Assembly: GCF_030265065.1 (NCBI RefSeq)
Contig: NC_080410.1
Span: 21,434,898-21,498,897 of the forward strand
DNA length: 64,000 nt
Direction of reading: 5' to 3'
Source: Corythoichthys intestinalis
Lineage: Eukaryota > Chordata > Actinopteri > Syngnathiformes > Syngnathidae
The translations under genes were made by a program, and so were the position numbers. Below the pieces are notes generated by a model. It was not told where the DNA came from, did not search any database, and was given only the letters and a program-made list of their open reading frames with translations. This document shows positions 42,840 to 53,893 of the stretch, piece by piece. Position 1 is the stretch's first letter, and every line of letters starts with the position of its first letter.

Positions 42840-44513
42840 ACCGTTGCACTACGCTGGTACATTTCTAAAAACAAGAAGCATTTACTACGTTAAATGAGTA
42901 GGGTTATTTATTTATTTATTTAGAAAATTTAGTTCTAACACGCTATACTTTATCCTTCTACAAGAGTAGATTTGTGAAGACAAAACGCTACTCCGCTACT
43001 TTGGGCTATACTTGAGTCGTTACACTTTTCCTCTTTATGCTACGTATTAGATTTGACTTAATTTTTGCCAGAGATACTGAGAGTGGCTCTACCACTTTCA
43101 CTACTGAGACGCCGCAATCATGATCACATAACTCCAATATACCAATCAGACGTAACAATACAGTCACATGACCAGACGCAGTTTTGCAGTCGGAAGTCAT
43201 ATGATCGCGCTGGCCTGTTCAATCATGTGGCGTCTTTAAAGCGCTGTAAAAATTAAACTACAGTATTTGATATAGAGTAGTAGTAATTTTGGGACTATAA
43301 ACTGCTACTTTTTTCCGTCATTTCTTTTTTCACATCATTCTGTCATAAGACTGTCATAATTATCACACTATCATGGGCATTACTGAATTCTTATGACAGA
43401 TGTCATTAAGTGCCATCCGGCAAATTTTGTCACTAACTCAATTTATGTCCAGATTGGATCTTTTACATCCATTCAAAAGTTAGATAATTTGTCAGATAAC
43501 ACTAAATGACATGTTATATGCATTCATTAATGCTCATGACAGTGTCATGTCATAATTATGATTGTCTTATGACAGTCTTATGGCGACACTGTCAAATACA
43601 GTGTCACCAAATACCTTAACTAGCAACTAATGAATCTGGAACAGTAACTAAAGGAATAAGTAGCACAGAACATGAATATTGATCGTTAGTCACATCTGTA
43701 GCACTGCAATGCATGCTAAGAGGCATGTTGGACGACATCAATGTTGACAGCAGGTGGCAACAGAGGTTGACTGTCTCTCCCAAGGGAGTAGTGATAGCCA
43801 TATTAAACTTCTTGAAGCAATTATGGTCAATCATGGTGGTTCATTTGGGTTTATGAGGGTCGTATGATGCCGCTGCGTTATAGAGTATATAGTATATGGT
43901 AATAGCTTTTGTTGTAAATATCCCATAATACATTGAGGACAGCTGCGGCTTATAGTCCAGTGCGGCCGATCTATGAACAAATGCTGTTTTCATGCCAAAT
44001 TTGGTGGATGGCGGCTTATATTCAGGTGTGCCTTATAGTGCGAAAATTGCAGTACTCGAAAGCGCAGATTTGTTTGAACCTTTCTGCCAGTTTTTATTTG
44101 GCAGCGATAGACTTGTTTTCAATTTATAGTAGGTAACATGTTTTTTTTCCACTAGAGGGCACACTTGCTCTTTGGATGGGTAATGTTTCTTTTTTCTAGT
44201 TTGAATTCAATTTTTTTTTCTTTGTTTTTTGGACCTAACATGGTCATGTAATGGATTACAGTACAGCATAATAATAACAGTTCATATTGATAATGTTGCG
44301 CTGAGAAAAAATATATACTTTTGCTTAAAATATCCCACTGTAAACAGTTAAGCACAAAGTTACTCATTACTTGAGTATTCTTTTCACCAGAAACTTAACT
44401 TCCACTTGAATACATTTTGTGGGTGACTACTTTTACTTTTAATTGAGTAATATTACTTTGTTGTAACGCTACTCTTACTTGAGTAAAATTTTTGGCAACT
44501 CTATCCACCTCTG
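42840..44513. mobile_element. hAT element 'cagaggtgggtag' family, copy 1, left end decayed
   Basis: The right end 'aactctatccacctctg' at 44513 and the long interior (for example 'gctactttgggctatacttg', 'ttactcattacttgagtatt') match the copies at 47407-49304 and 62185-63046. The left terminus is too diverged to place. The composite MITE at 43284-44055 is inserted in it. Confidence 0.6.
43284..44055. mobile_element. Composite MITE, copy 2
   Basis: It matches 774-1627 on both sides of the inner foldback element: 'ctactttttt' near the left, 'gcaatgcatgctaagaggca', 'gcaggtggcaacagaggttg', 'aggacagctgcggcttatag' and 'ttcaggtgtgccttatagtg' towards the right end 'gcgaaaattgcagta'. About 60 bases before the inner element are missing relative to copy 1. 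Confidence 0.7.
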
Positions 44514-44911
44514 CATTTTACTAACAAAAAAAAAAAAACAACATTTTTTGTAATACTGCATATGCAAAAATAGCAAAATGTTTCGACCAAAATGCTGACG
44601 GTGACAAAACTTTCACCGTGTAGATCAAAAACAAGTAATTCCCACATGACTGTTGAAATTAATAATGGGATTTAGTCAATTGGTAGACATTGGACTGCAA
44701 AAATGAAAATGCTTCCATCAGTAGCTTTCCATATCACAAAAAGCAAGCACACATGGTTGATAATTGAATAATTTTATCTGAGTTCACTTGAATGCTTTGA
44801 AGAAATATCTTCATGCACAGTGCATCCAACTGACTCGTAAGTGAATGTTTTTCTTTCACGTATCAAGAATCTTTTGCTGTGAATTGTAATGAGTTTGTCA
44901 AAAGTTGACAT

Positions 44912-45590
44912 CATAGGCGGAGTTTGGCTTTTGGGGCAGGGGGGGCACAACACGTTTAGGATCCCGAAACGCAGTGCCAACAACAAAATTAATTTACTGG
45001 AATATTTATAATAATTAGTTGAAAACTAGCGTTTTTTTTTTTTTGTTTGTTTGTTTGTTTTGTTTTGTTTCCCATTTTTTTTAGGGGAACTGTGAATCAG
45101 GCTGCTTAGGACAGCTATAATTTTCCCCAAGATCGTCATCCATTGAATATCTGTTTGTAAAATTTAAGACTTAAGACTTAAGTGGGTAAATTGAAGCTCT
45201 GCTCACCATTTTGGCGGTGCTCTCTGGCGTTTCATGGTCCACAATTTCAATCCTTGGTTCTTACTCAGTAGTTGTTGTCGCTTTAGAAAGCTTAGATTTG
45301 AAAAAAATTACGCATATCCATCATGCCTCTTCGGTCCTCAGGTGGTTTTGGCTAAGCAAAGCAAATGACCATCTAAGGTGCTAGTCACATGATCTGTTCA
45401 AAAAATAATTTTGACCCATTATAAAAATATTTTTTTGTTCATTTCATTTATTGTTGTTGTTTTTTTATTGCTTTACAACTTTTATAGACAATATTTTACC
45501 AGAAAACTCTAATTCTAATCAACTCTAAAACTCTTAATTTTAAAATCATATATAGGAAAGTCAATAACATGCAATGACACTTTTAGCCAC
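44912..45590. repeat. Repeat 'A', copy 2 (uninterrupted)
   Basis: Homologous to 6246-10600 without its insertions. The site corresponding to the MITE at 6625 reads 'cgcatatcca' (TA at 45315) and that corresponding to the piggyBac-like pair reads 'aattttaaaatc' (TTAA at 45540-45543). Confidence 0.65.
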
Positions 45591-45599
45591 AAGGGGGGC

Positions 45600-45690
45600 C
45601 ATGCCACATAAACTGTGAGGGTGGCCAGCCCTTCCACATTAAATGGACTGGACGTCTATAGTCGTCAATGGCAGCCAATGGGGTAAATAA
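45600..45690 (-). repeat. Short interspersed repeat 'D', copy 1
   Basis: 'gtggccagcccttccacatt', 'atggactggacgtctatagt' and 'cgtcaatggcag' match, in reverse, segments at 50436-50530 and 61748-61850. Confidence 0.5.
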
Positions 45691-47398
45691 AGAATGTATC
45701 TGTGATTGGCAGATGTGTTTAATTCTTTGGGAAAAGAATCTTTGTATGGAAACTGTCTTTGAAAACGGTCTGGGAAATGTGAGAAGAAAGGAAACTGTGA
45801 TCATGCTTTTGGAGAAGACTTCTGATTCCCTGTTAATGTGATGACAAAGATCAAGTGAACCTTAGTTTCAGTCATTGAGACACACAGACTGAGAGAATCT
45901 ATGGTGGCGTAAACAATCTTCCTTTATCATAAGAAATGTTCTTTACCGAAACTAAAGAGCGTGAATATAGCAGGCGAAATGACACCATGACTCCCTGGAG
46001 GCACAAGATGCTATTTCAATGGCTTTTTGAGAATAGCTTAGAGAAAAATGAATCATAATTGTGTCAAACTGGGTTACATTAGCTCATTGCTTCCAAATGA
46101 ACTTGCCTGTTGTGCCCTGTCATTCTTAGAGGTAATTCCAAAAATTTATTAGAATTGTGAGTTTACATGTAAACCCAGTTGACTTATTTTAGTTTATACT
46201 TTTGTAGCCAAAATGACACATGACCATGCAGGTGTCCTGAAAAGAAAGGTGTAGGAATTGTGAAACAAAAAGTAGGAAGAAAAATATAATTAATAATAGT
46301 AGATAATAATAATAATAGACCTAATGATTTAACTGGCTAGAATCTTATTTAAGGGCAAAGGCACTCGAAGTCTATGACAGCACCCCACACTAACCCACCA
46401 GAATTGTATGTGGTTTAGGAAACAGAAAAATGCACTGTTTAAGGTCACGTGCATTGAAATTTATAGAACTGGACAAATGTAAAACTGCATTATTCATACA
46501 CAAAAAAAAACCTAATTCACTTTGCTGGCGACATGCCAATAATGTTTTGTGACAGGGAGGAGGTTGCAAGGCAAACCGTATTTGAAAACCAATGTGTACA
46601 ATAAAAAAAAGTTGTATATATATATTTTTTTACATTGTGGAGTGGGTGAAGTTCTAAAACGGAGAATAAATATGATTGGATTACAAAAAAAATGCATACA
46701 AAAAGGAAAAAGTTGTTTTAGGTGTGCTTTACAGACTTTTGTCAAATGATGTATGTGGTGGCTCCCACTACCACCACAATTTAGTGTTTCAAGATTGTTA
46801 TTTATTTATGTGATATTTTTAGGACATGTAGTTTCTAATGGCTGCACACTTTAGTTATTATTTATCCGAATGTTTACTGGATTTTATTTTCTAATTTGAG
46901 GTAAAGACCACAGCTGTGTAAGATCTGGCACCTACCATTTTGGAGGGGGGATATTTAAGTTGATTTGATTAATGAATATTTGGTAAAGTTTCACAGTTTG
47001 TTTAAATGCACATTAGTTGGTTATTGTTTGAAGTTAATGTAATTTTTCCATCTGTTGTTTGATTAAGTTGACAATGTTTGGTTAATTTGTCATACCTCCA
47101 TCAAATGATCGTTAGTAGAGTCCGCCCTGATTTAAACGGCCACAGAGAAATGTCTGGAGGTCAGTTTGGTTGAAGCCTTTTGTTATGGTGGCCTCTTTTA
47201 TGTCGGGCCCAAGATATTTTGTTAAACTGTTTCTTTTGTGACTTTTATTAAACTGAATTTTAACCTACGTTGAAACACCAGTGTCCTCGTGTATGTTTGG
47301 TCCAATACAATGTAGTTAATCAAATTGTAGCAAAGTTGAATAGTTAAGACTATGATTCAAATGTTGTTGTAGGGTGATATACTGTATGTTTTTCATTT
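45691..47398. other. Intergenic, nothing recognised
   Basis: AT-rich, with no domain, tRNA-like boxes or repeat shared with the rest of the window. Confidence 0.45.
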
Positions 47399-48212
47399 TC
47401 AAGTACCAGAGGTGGGTAGTGACGCGTTACATGTACTCAGTTACATTTGCTTGAGTAAGTTTTTGAGAAAAATGTACTTCTAAGAGTAGTTTTACACAGC
47501 CATACTTTTTACTTTTACTTGAGATTTTTGAAGAAAAAACTTTACTCTTACCCTGCTACTTTGGCCTACACAAGAGTCGTTACATTTTTCCTTTTTATTC
47601 TACTTACATATTAGATTTTTTTTTTTTTTTTTTTGACAGCGATGCCAAGAGTAGCTCTACCAATGTCACCAATGAGACGTTGCAATAATAATCACGACGC
47701 CATTACACCAATCTGACGCAAGCTTGCCGTTCCATGATCACGCGAGCCTGTTCATTCACGTAGCGTCTTAAAAGCACCGTAAAAATGAAGTATTTGACAT
47801 AGAGTGCTACCCTCAACATGACTCGAAAGCGTGGATTTAAACCTCTCACACAGTTTTTATGTGGCACCGATTGACCACAGAAAAACGGACATATGATCCT
47901 TTAAATTTCATAACAGTAACTATGAAAGAACTATTCGCTTTTCAAACAAGGAACTATTTTCTCCACTAAAGGGCACTCATGTTCTTTGGCCGAATAATGC
48001 TTCATTCCTTTTTTTTTTCTTTCTTTCGCCGGAATTCAATTTTTTTGTATTTCTTTGACTTAATGCAGTTATGTAATGGGTTATTGTACATTATCATTAT
48101 AACAACAGTTCATATATATATAAAAATAAAAAGTCGTCGTCTTGCCCAAAGGGCGGTATGGTCTCTCCTTTCAAGCTCGGGTCTTCTGTTGGATGTATAC
48201 ATACATACACAT

Positions 48213-49065
48213 ATGGCGGAAAACACAGACAAGACTGAAAAAGCAGTTTCTGCTCTTGCACCCCTCTTTAAAATAAACTGCTTTATTTTAAGCCAAAAGA
48301 ACTGTTGTGTTTGATAGAATGATATGTCTATATGCTGCCATAGCAGATTCATGGCGCATTAAGCCCCCAAACTATTTTTAATATGTCCGTTTTACCCTGA
48401 AAACCCCCTTTTACAGACATCGCGCAACCGATTTTGTTTCAACCCAGCCATAAAAAGAAGGTAAGTAATTATATTTATGATTCAAAATGTCTCTCATTTT
48501 TAGCTTAGAATCATTAATTGATGTCTAATATTTCGTTTTTTAAAAAAATGACTTTAAAAAAATTATTCACTCGCATATTTTAAACTGTTAAACAAATTAC
48601 GTCACAATGAAAAAAACGGTGTCTTTAAGTCACGAATATGTACCTCATAACTATCGCTTAATTGTATTTTTTTGTTACTGTCTCATTTTCCCCGATATAT
48701 TAGATGATAAATAATCGATCCAAACGAAAATTTGAAGAAAAAAAAAAGGTTTAAAAGGGTATATACAGTGGGGAGAACAAGTATTTGATACACTGCCAAT
48801 GGGAAAACACATTGACAGTGTATCAAATACTTGTTCTCCCCACTGTATATGAAAAAGAAAATCTCGACAACTCCTTGACGTCTGCGATGTCTGCATCGCG
48901 ACCCTTGTTATATTACCATGTTTCACCCATAAAATCCCCCAAAAATCCGGCTGTGGCCCTTCACAGCTGTGTCTTGGCACTTGGTGATACATGCTACATG
49001 GAGTTTTTGGATCGAAAAGAGGTAAGTATGCGATAATATCTCGTTAAAATCATGGCGTCTTTAAT
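48213..49065 (+). repeat. Exon-bearing repeat 'C', copy 2
   Basis: Exon-like segments: 48213-48314 (ATG, 33 codons 'MAENTDKTEKAVSALAPLFK'..., seen only here); 48417-48460 (44 nt, as in copy 1, with 'cccttttacag' before and 'gtaagta' after); and a segment ending at 49021 before 'gtaagtatg' that encodes 'MSASRPLLYYHVSPIKSPKN' and 'ALGDTCYMEFLDRKE'. The protein is not recognised. The copy sits inside the hAT at 47407-49304 and contains the 80-bp palindrome 48766-48845, absent from copy 1. Confidence 0.55.
48766..48845. mobile_element. 80-bp palindromic mini-transposon with Tc1-type ends
   Basis: Two inverted copies of 'cagtggggagaacaagtatt' surround about 16 unpaired bases, flanked by TA. It is reduced to the terminal repeats of a Tc1-like element. 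Confidence 0.85.
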
Positions 49066-49087
49066 TATGCTCTACACTATGCTATAC

Positions 49088-49134
49088 ACTACAGTTCAAA
49101 AGTTTGGGTCCCCAAACTTTTGAACGGTAGCGTA
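49088..49134. mobile_element. 47-bp palindromic mini-transposon
   Basis: 'cagttcaaaagtttgggtcc' and 'ccaaacttttgaacggtag' form a near-perfect hairpin, again typical of Tc1-like terminal repeats with nothing between. Confidence 0.6.
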
Positions 49135-49312
49135 TAAGCAGTTACTCACAATGTTACTCATTACTTACATATTCTTTTCACTGGATACTTTTTTACCTGT
49201 ACTTGAGCACATTTTTTGGATGACTGTTTTTACTTGAGGAATATTCTTTTAAAGTAACACTACTCTTACTTGAATAAAATTTTTGGCTACTCTACCCACC
49301 TCTGTCAAGTAC

Positions 49313-50090
49313 TGTTACCGTATTTATCCATGGTATTTTCAATGTTTGGAAGTATACTGCATCATTCATTCATTCATTCTTTAAACAATTGCCGTTGTAA
49401 TTAAATGCTAAGATAACACTCAGATGGGCTGAGTGAAGGCACGTCTTTTGAAGCCTGCCCACGGCCATTAGCCCAGATATAATCTAAATGAGCCATATCA
49501 TCTGCCAGTATGTGTTGTTGGGCAATGCACATCCCTGCGGGGTGTTTACTGTGTATTTACTCACAACCTAATTCTAGTTGGGACCAGCCAAACAGGTCCT
49601 TTCAAAAGACGTCAGCAACTGACCATTGTGAACAAAACACAATGCACATGCTTTTGGTGGAAATTACAGGAAGAGTAACCAATATGATCTTAACTCCTTG
49701 ATGCATATTGACTCCAATTTGGCTTTACGAACCAGTTCGATTTAGATTTGAAAATACCATATTTATTCGTACAATGCAGCTTCATTCATATGCAGTAAGT
49801 ATAAAATCAAGAGTCAAGTGTTTAAATCTAAATCAAAGCAATACCGTTCGTGAGTGTCTAACTCATTTCTCTCCACCCTCAAACAGCCTCAATGTCTCAA
49901 CATAATCACACATCAAACTCAAACACACATTGTAACTGTTATTCTTAGCCTTCTTATTTAGAAAACATTTGGTCCGCTGGAGCAATTACGTGAAAATTGG
50001 GTGCTAAAGTGTCATTTTGAACTGATGAGTTATGACGGTAGAAACACCCACCCATGGGTGGGACTTCAGCATCAGAAGGAGGGGTGACAC
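49313..50090. other. Upstream region of the somatostatin receptor gene
   Basis: A short (CATT)n tract lies at 49363-49381. Otherwise no coding sequence or shared repeat was seen; conserved regulatory DNA here cannot be judged without other species. Confidence 0.4.
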
Positions 50091-50098
50091 ATAAATAC
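50090..50098 (+). promoter_or_regulatory. Possible TATA box of the somatostatin receptor gene
   Basis: 'cataaatac' lies about 280 bases before a strong donor ('gacag|gtagga', 50373/50374). Transcription would start near 50120. Confidence 0.35.
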
Positions 50099-50119
50099 AG
50101 TGCATCCACCTTGACGCAT

Positions 50120-50373
50120 GTTAAACACGGCTTCTTCTCGGGAGCGAAGCTTCCAACCCAACCAGCAGACGTCAAAGTTGACAAAGTTCCAAAGATGGCA
50201 GAAGGAGCGTGCTGATGTCTAGAAGGATGGCGATTCAGAGCGAAGAGGAAACCGAACAGGAAAGTTCTTCTCTCTGACCTTCAAAAATATAAGACTGCTT
50301 TGATGCTGCGAGATCACAGCATCACTTCAGAAGATGTTGGCGCAAAGAAGATGAGGTGCACAGAAAGAGACAG
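50120..50373 (+). other. Predicted non-coding first exon of the somatostatin receptor gene
   Basis: It ends at the donor 'agagacag|gtaggaaa'. The next acceptor with a pyrimidine tract, 'cctttttttccactag', ends at 51189, 40 bases before the start codon. The start is only estimated from the TATA-like motif. Confidence 0.4.
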
Positions 50374-50435
50374 GTAGGAAAAATCTCATCCTCGCTGCTC
50401 ACAAACATTAAGTGATCATGTTGCACTACCATTGA

Positions 50436-50530
50436 CGGTGATAGATGTGGGAGGGCTGGCAGCATTTGAATGATCGCTGCCAACCCTCCCAGTCAAAATG
50501 GATTGGCTGTTCGTCGCCGTAAACAGCAGC
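50436..50530 (+). repeat. Short interspersed repeat 'D', copy 2, in the 5' intron
   Basis: 'attgacggtgatagatgtgg', 'cgctgccaaccctcccagtc' and 'aaaatggattggctg' match the copies near 45600 (reverse) and 61748. Confidence 0.5.
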
Positions 50531-51229
50531 CAATTAGTCACATTTTTGTCAAAGTCATAAGAAGCATACTTTTTCAACATATTAAATGTCATTTTGGGAT
50601 AATTACCCATAAAAATGATCACTATAATTTATCAAGACAAAAGTGACCTCAGGCCAAATAAAGATGCAGTCATATGGAAAAGAAATGCTCTGAAAATGAC
50701 TACGTGTTCTTCCAAGAACGTAGCCTGAAGCAAACATGGTGTTTGTTTTCCAAACATCGCACTGCGGGCTGAACGTCACTACTGTTTTGGAGTGCGGTTC
50801 ACTGAATCTTTACATCAAACCAGTTATTGTATTTGTGCAACACTTTTCCACAGCCCCTAGGTTGTAAAGATTGACAGCCAGTCAAATTAGTGTAGGGCGC
50901 TCATGATGGATATGTACAGTATCTGAGTGTCTTAAAGTGAAACAAAATGGCCCCGATAATGTTTTTGTCCACAAATTTTGTGTACCTTGCTTGTCATCAT
51001 CGTAGCATTGATTATATTTCTTTTACGGACCACAAATTCTCAAAGTTTTTGCCATTATTCCACTGCCAGTACCTACTCGACGCAATCTGCTTCGATTTAC
51101 TTTTCCTTGATTTTTTCCGTATCTCATAATTATGTGTTCAAATGTGCGTAATGTGAGTTTCAGTTTGTGTCCACCTTTTTTTCCACTAGCCGTCATCAAC
51201 TATAATCCATTGGATCAACCTGCCTGAAG

Positions 51230-51898
51230 ATGGCAGAATACAATATCACGTCAGTGGACACTTCAATCCCTCAGTCCCATATGACGGGCCACAACGTAAA
51301 CATGTCCAACGGGACCGAGCAACCGTCCTTCCGTATGGTCACAGCGGTCGTCTACAGCATTGTCTTCATCGTGGGTCTCCTGGGCAATTCGCTGGCCATT
51401 TTTGTGTTGATCCGCTACGCCAAGATGAAGACCGTGACCAACATATACATCCTCCATTTAGCCGTGGCGGATGAACTTTACATCTTAGGAATCCCCTTCC
51501 TGGCCACCAACAGTGTTCTTGACTATTGGCCCTATGGCGATTTCTTCTGCAAGGCGTGCATGACCGCTGACGCCATGAGCCAGTTCATGTCAACCTTTTG
51601 CCTGACGGTGATGAGCATCGATCGCTATCTTGCGGTGGTTCATCCCATAAGCAGCGTCAAGTGGAGGAGGCCACAGGTGGCCATGATCCTCAGTGCCATG
51701 CTGTGGCTCGTGTCTTTTCTGGTCGTGCTGCCAGTCACCATCTACTCACACGTGCAGGAAGGCTTCAACACCTGCAACATCACGTGGCCTGAGATGCAGC
51801 CCTGGTGGTCTGTTGTCTTTATCCTCTACACATCCATCCTAGGCTTCTTCGGACCGCTGTTTGTCATCAGTATCTGCTATTTGCTCATTGTCATCAAG
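51230..51898 (+). CDS. sstr5: Somatostatin receptor, SSTR5-like, first coding exon (residues 1-223)
   Basis: A class A G-protein-coupled receptor for somatostatin, signalling mainly through Gi at the plasma membrane. This exon encodes the glycosylated N-terminus (NIT, NMS, NGT sites) and transmembrane spans 1-5. Visible motifs: 'GLLGNSLAIFVLIRYAKMKT' (TM1 to loop 1), 'NIYILHLAVADELYILGIPF' (TM2), 'CLTVMSIDRYLAVVHP' (DRY box), 'CNITWPEMQPWW' in extracellular loop 2, and 'FFGPLFVISICYLLIVIK' (TM5). The start ATG at 51230 is 40 bases after a good acceptor. The exon ends 'atcaag|gtacttg', phase 0. Sequence features, notably the 'VQEG' and 'WPE' loop and the second exon, favour SSTR5 over SSTR2 or SSTR3, but this needs a tree. 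Confidence 0.88.
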
Positions 51899-51971
51899 GT
51901 ACTTGTAACAGTTACTTTTGCATGTGGTACGCTATTTTTGTTTAATTTAACTAATCTTTTTGTCTCTCCAG
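51899..51971 (+). other. 73-nt intron inside the receptor coding region
   Basis: 'gtacttgtaacag...gtctctccag', with a pyrimidine-rich acceptor. The known receptor sequence continues without loss from 'LLIVIK' to 'VRSAGVRAG' across it. Read through, it shifts the frame and ends the protein at 261 residues, after TM5. Confidence 0.85.
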
Positions 51972-52433
51972 GTGAGGTCAGCAGGCGTGCGTGCAGGTGT
52001 GACCAGGCGGCGTAGGTCGGAGCGTAAAGTGACCCGTATGGTGGTGATCATTGTTTTAGTCTTTGTACTTTGTTGGATGCCCTTCTTCACTACCAACATT
52101 GTAAATCTGATATACACCATCCCTGAGGACGATGCCATAGCTTCAGTCTACTTCTTCTTAGTCACTCTCACTTATGTGAATTCCTGCGCCAACCCAATTC
52201 TCTACGGTGTTCTCTCAGATAAATTCAGACAGAGCTTCCAAAGAGTGCTCTGTTTCCACAAACCAAAAGGGGTTGCCAATGTAGAACAGAGGGATGCTAG
52301 ACTCGCTACACCCCAGGAAGCAAAAATGGGCAACCATGAGCCCCTTTTCCCATCCAGGAATCCTAACCACAATGGATACGCACAGAACATACAGGTAGGC
52401 TCTCCTGACCTTTATGAACAAATACTGAGGTAG
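51972..52433 (+). CDS. sstr5: Somatostatin receptor, SSTR5-like, second coding exon (residues 224-376)
   Basis: It encodes the third intracellular loop, TM6, TM7 and the tail. Visible: '[20 protein letters not shown]', '[17 protein letters not shown]', '[18 protein letters not shown]' (the NPxxY motif of TM7, with the '[10 protein letters not shown]' block shared by all somatostatin receptors), '[14 protein letters not shown]' with a palmitoylation-type Cys, and a tail ending 'NGYAQNIQ' before a possible splice donor. The open frame continues 12 more residues to TAG at 52431-52433. The total is 376 residues with the upstream exon, in the family range. The segment 'TTNIVNL...[13 protein letters not shown]' is closest to SSTR5. 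Confidence 0.87.
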   Translation: MRSAGVRAGVTRRRRSERKVTRMVVIIVLVFVLCWMPFFTTNIVNLIYTIPEDDAIASVYFFLVTLTYVNSCANPILYGVLSDKFRQSFQRVLCFHKPKGVANVEQRDARLATPQEAKMGNHEPLFPSRNPNHNGYAQNIQVGSPDLYEQILR

Positions 52434-52441
52434 TTGATATA

Positions 52442-53891
52442 ACGTATTGGCCCGAATACAAGACGGTGTTTTTTGCATTGAAATATGACTGAAAAAGAGG
52501 GGGTTGTCTTACATTCACCGGCCACTTTATTAGGTACACCTGTCCAACTGCTCATTAACACTTAATTTCTAATCAGCCAATCACATGGCGGCAACTCAGT
52601 GCATTTAGTCATGTAGACATGGTTTAAGACAATCTCCTGCAGTTCAAACCGAGCATCAGTATGGGGAAGAAAGGTGATTTGAGTGACTTTGAACGTGGCA
52701 TGGCTGTTGGTGCCAGAAGGGCTGGTCTGAGTATTTTAGAAACTGCTGATCTCCTGGGATTTTCACGCACAGCCATCTCTAGGGTTTACAGAGAATGGTC
52801 CAAAAAAGAACAAATATCCAGTGAGTGGCAGTTTTGTGGGCAGAAATGCCCTGTTGATGCCAGAGGTCAGAGGAGAATGGCCAGACTGGTTCGAGCTGAA
52901 AGAAAGGCAACAGTGACTCAAATAACCACCTGTTATAACCAAGGTAGGCAGAAGAGCATCTCTGAACGCACAGTACGTCAAACTTTGAGGCAGATGGGCT
53001 ACAGCAGCTTATGACCACGGGTGCCACTCCTTTCGGCTAAGAACAGGAAACAGAGGCTACAATTTGCACAAGTTCATCGAAATTGGACAATAGAAGATTG
53101 GAAAAACGTTGCCTGGCTACTTTCAGCAGGATAATGCGCCATGTCATAAAGCTGGAATCATCTTAGACTGGTTTCTTGAACATGACAATGAGTTCACTGT
53201 ACTCAAATGGGCTCCACAGTCACCAGATCTCAATCCAATAGAGAATCTTTGGAATGTGGTGGAACAGGAGATTCGCATCATGGATGTGCAGCCGATAAAT
53301 CTGCACCAACTGTGTGATGCCATCATGTCAATATGGACCAAACTCTCTGAGGAATGCTTCCAGCACCTTGTTGAATCTATGCCACGAAAAATTGAGGCAG
53401 TTCTGAAGGCAAAAGGGGGTCTAACTCGTTACTAGCATGGTGCACCTAATAAAGTGGCCGGTGAATGTATATTCGGGGTCTAGACATCTGTCATGACAGA
53501 TCTCAGCTACTCTCAAGTCTAACCAGTTTGCATTATTTTATTGCAATTTTTTTTTCTTATTCAGATTTGTTTCAAGGCTACAGTTACAGTTGTTGTTTAT
53601 TCACAATAGATTGGTTTATTTACATTTCAAAAACCAGAAGCCATTCATTTACGAATGTGATTGCACTTTAGTTTACATATTTAAATGTTCAGATATTAGG
53701 ATTTGAGTGAGGCAAAATAACATGCTTTTTCTCTCAAGTATATTGTAATAATAATTTGTTTCAGATGTACTGTAATTATTTTCTGTATAAAAATTTATTT
53801 GGTGTTCAAAAAGTCTTTTTTCAAACTTGAGTCTTGAAAAAGAGGGGGGTCGTCTAATAATCAGGGCCATCTTATATTCGGGCCAATACGG
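52442..53891. mobile_element. MITE with 'tattggcccgaata' termini, copy 2, with a Tc1 inside
   Basis: It starts 'acgtattggcccgaataca' and ends 'cttatattcgggccaatacg' plus one base, with TA at 52440-52441 and 53892-53893. Outside the Tc1 (52512-53467) it matches the copy at 6625-7201 throughout. It begins eight bases after the receptor stop codon, so it forms the annotated 3' flank of that gene. Confidence 0.8.
52512..53467 (+). mobile_element. Tc1-like transposon with an internal deletion
   Basis: Perfect 14-base outer inverted ends 'cattcaccggccac', extended by 'tttattaggtacacc' and its counterpart 'gtgcacctaataaa', with TA on both sides (52510-52511, 53468-53469). The coding part starts 'MGKKGDLSDFERGMAVGARR' at 52661, runs to 53014 (two HTH units, 'SISERTVRQTLRQMGYSS'), and resumes after a deletion at about 53118 with 'GYFQQDNAPCHKAGIILDWF' to 'AVLKAKGGLTRY' at 53435. 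The first catalytic Asp region, roughly 370 bases, is missing, so the copy is non-autonomous. Confidence 0.9.
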
Positions 53892-53893
53892 TA

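Larger units (their letters stand above)
47407..49304. mobile_element. hAT element 'cagaggtgggtag' family, copy 2
   Basis: Starts 'cagaggtgggtagtgacgcg' and ends 'ggctactctacccacctctg', flanked by the exact 8-bp duplication 'tcaagtac' (47399-47406, 49305-49312). It is twice the length of the copy at 62185 because it carries repeat C and two tiny Tc1-derived palindromes. No transposase of its own is visible. Confidence 0.85.

Noticed and set aside
47979-48212. Upstream extension of the 111-codon frame before ATG 48213
   Set aside because: It runs through the AT-rich arm of the hAT element; only the part from 48213 belongs to repeat C.
51263-51457. Minus-strand frame over the receptor N-terminus
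   Set aside because: Antisense shadow of the receptor exon.
51230-52015. The 261-codon receptor frame as the complete gene product
   Set aside because: Family similarity stops at residue 223 and resumes after a 73-nt intron; the last 38 codons are intron and out-of-frame exon.
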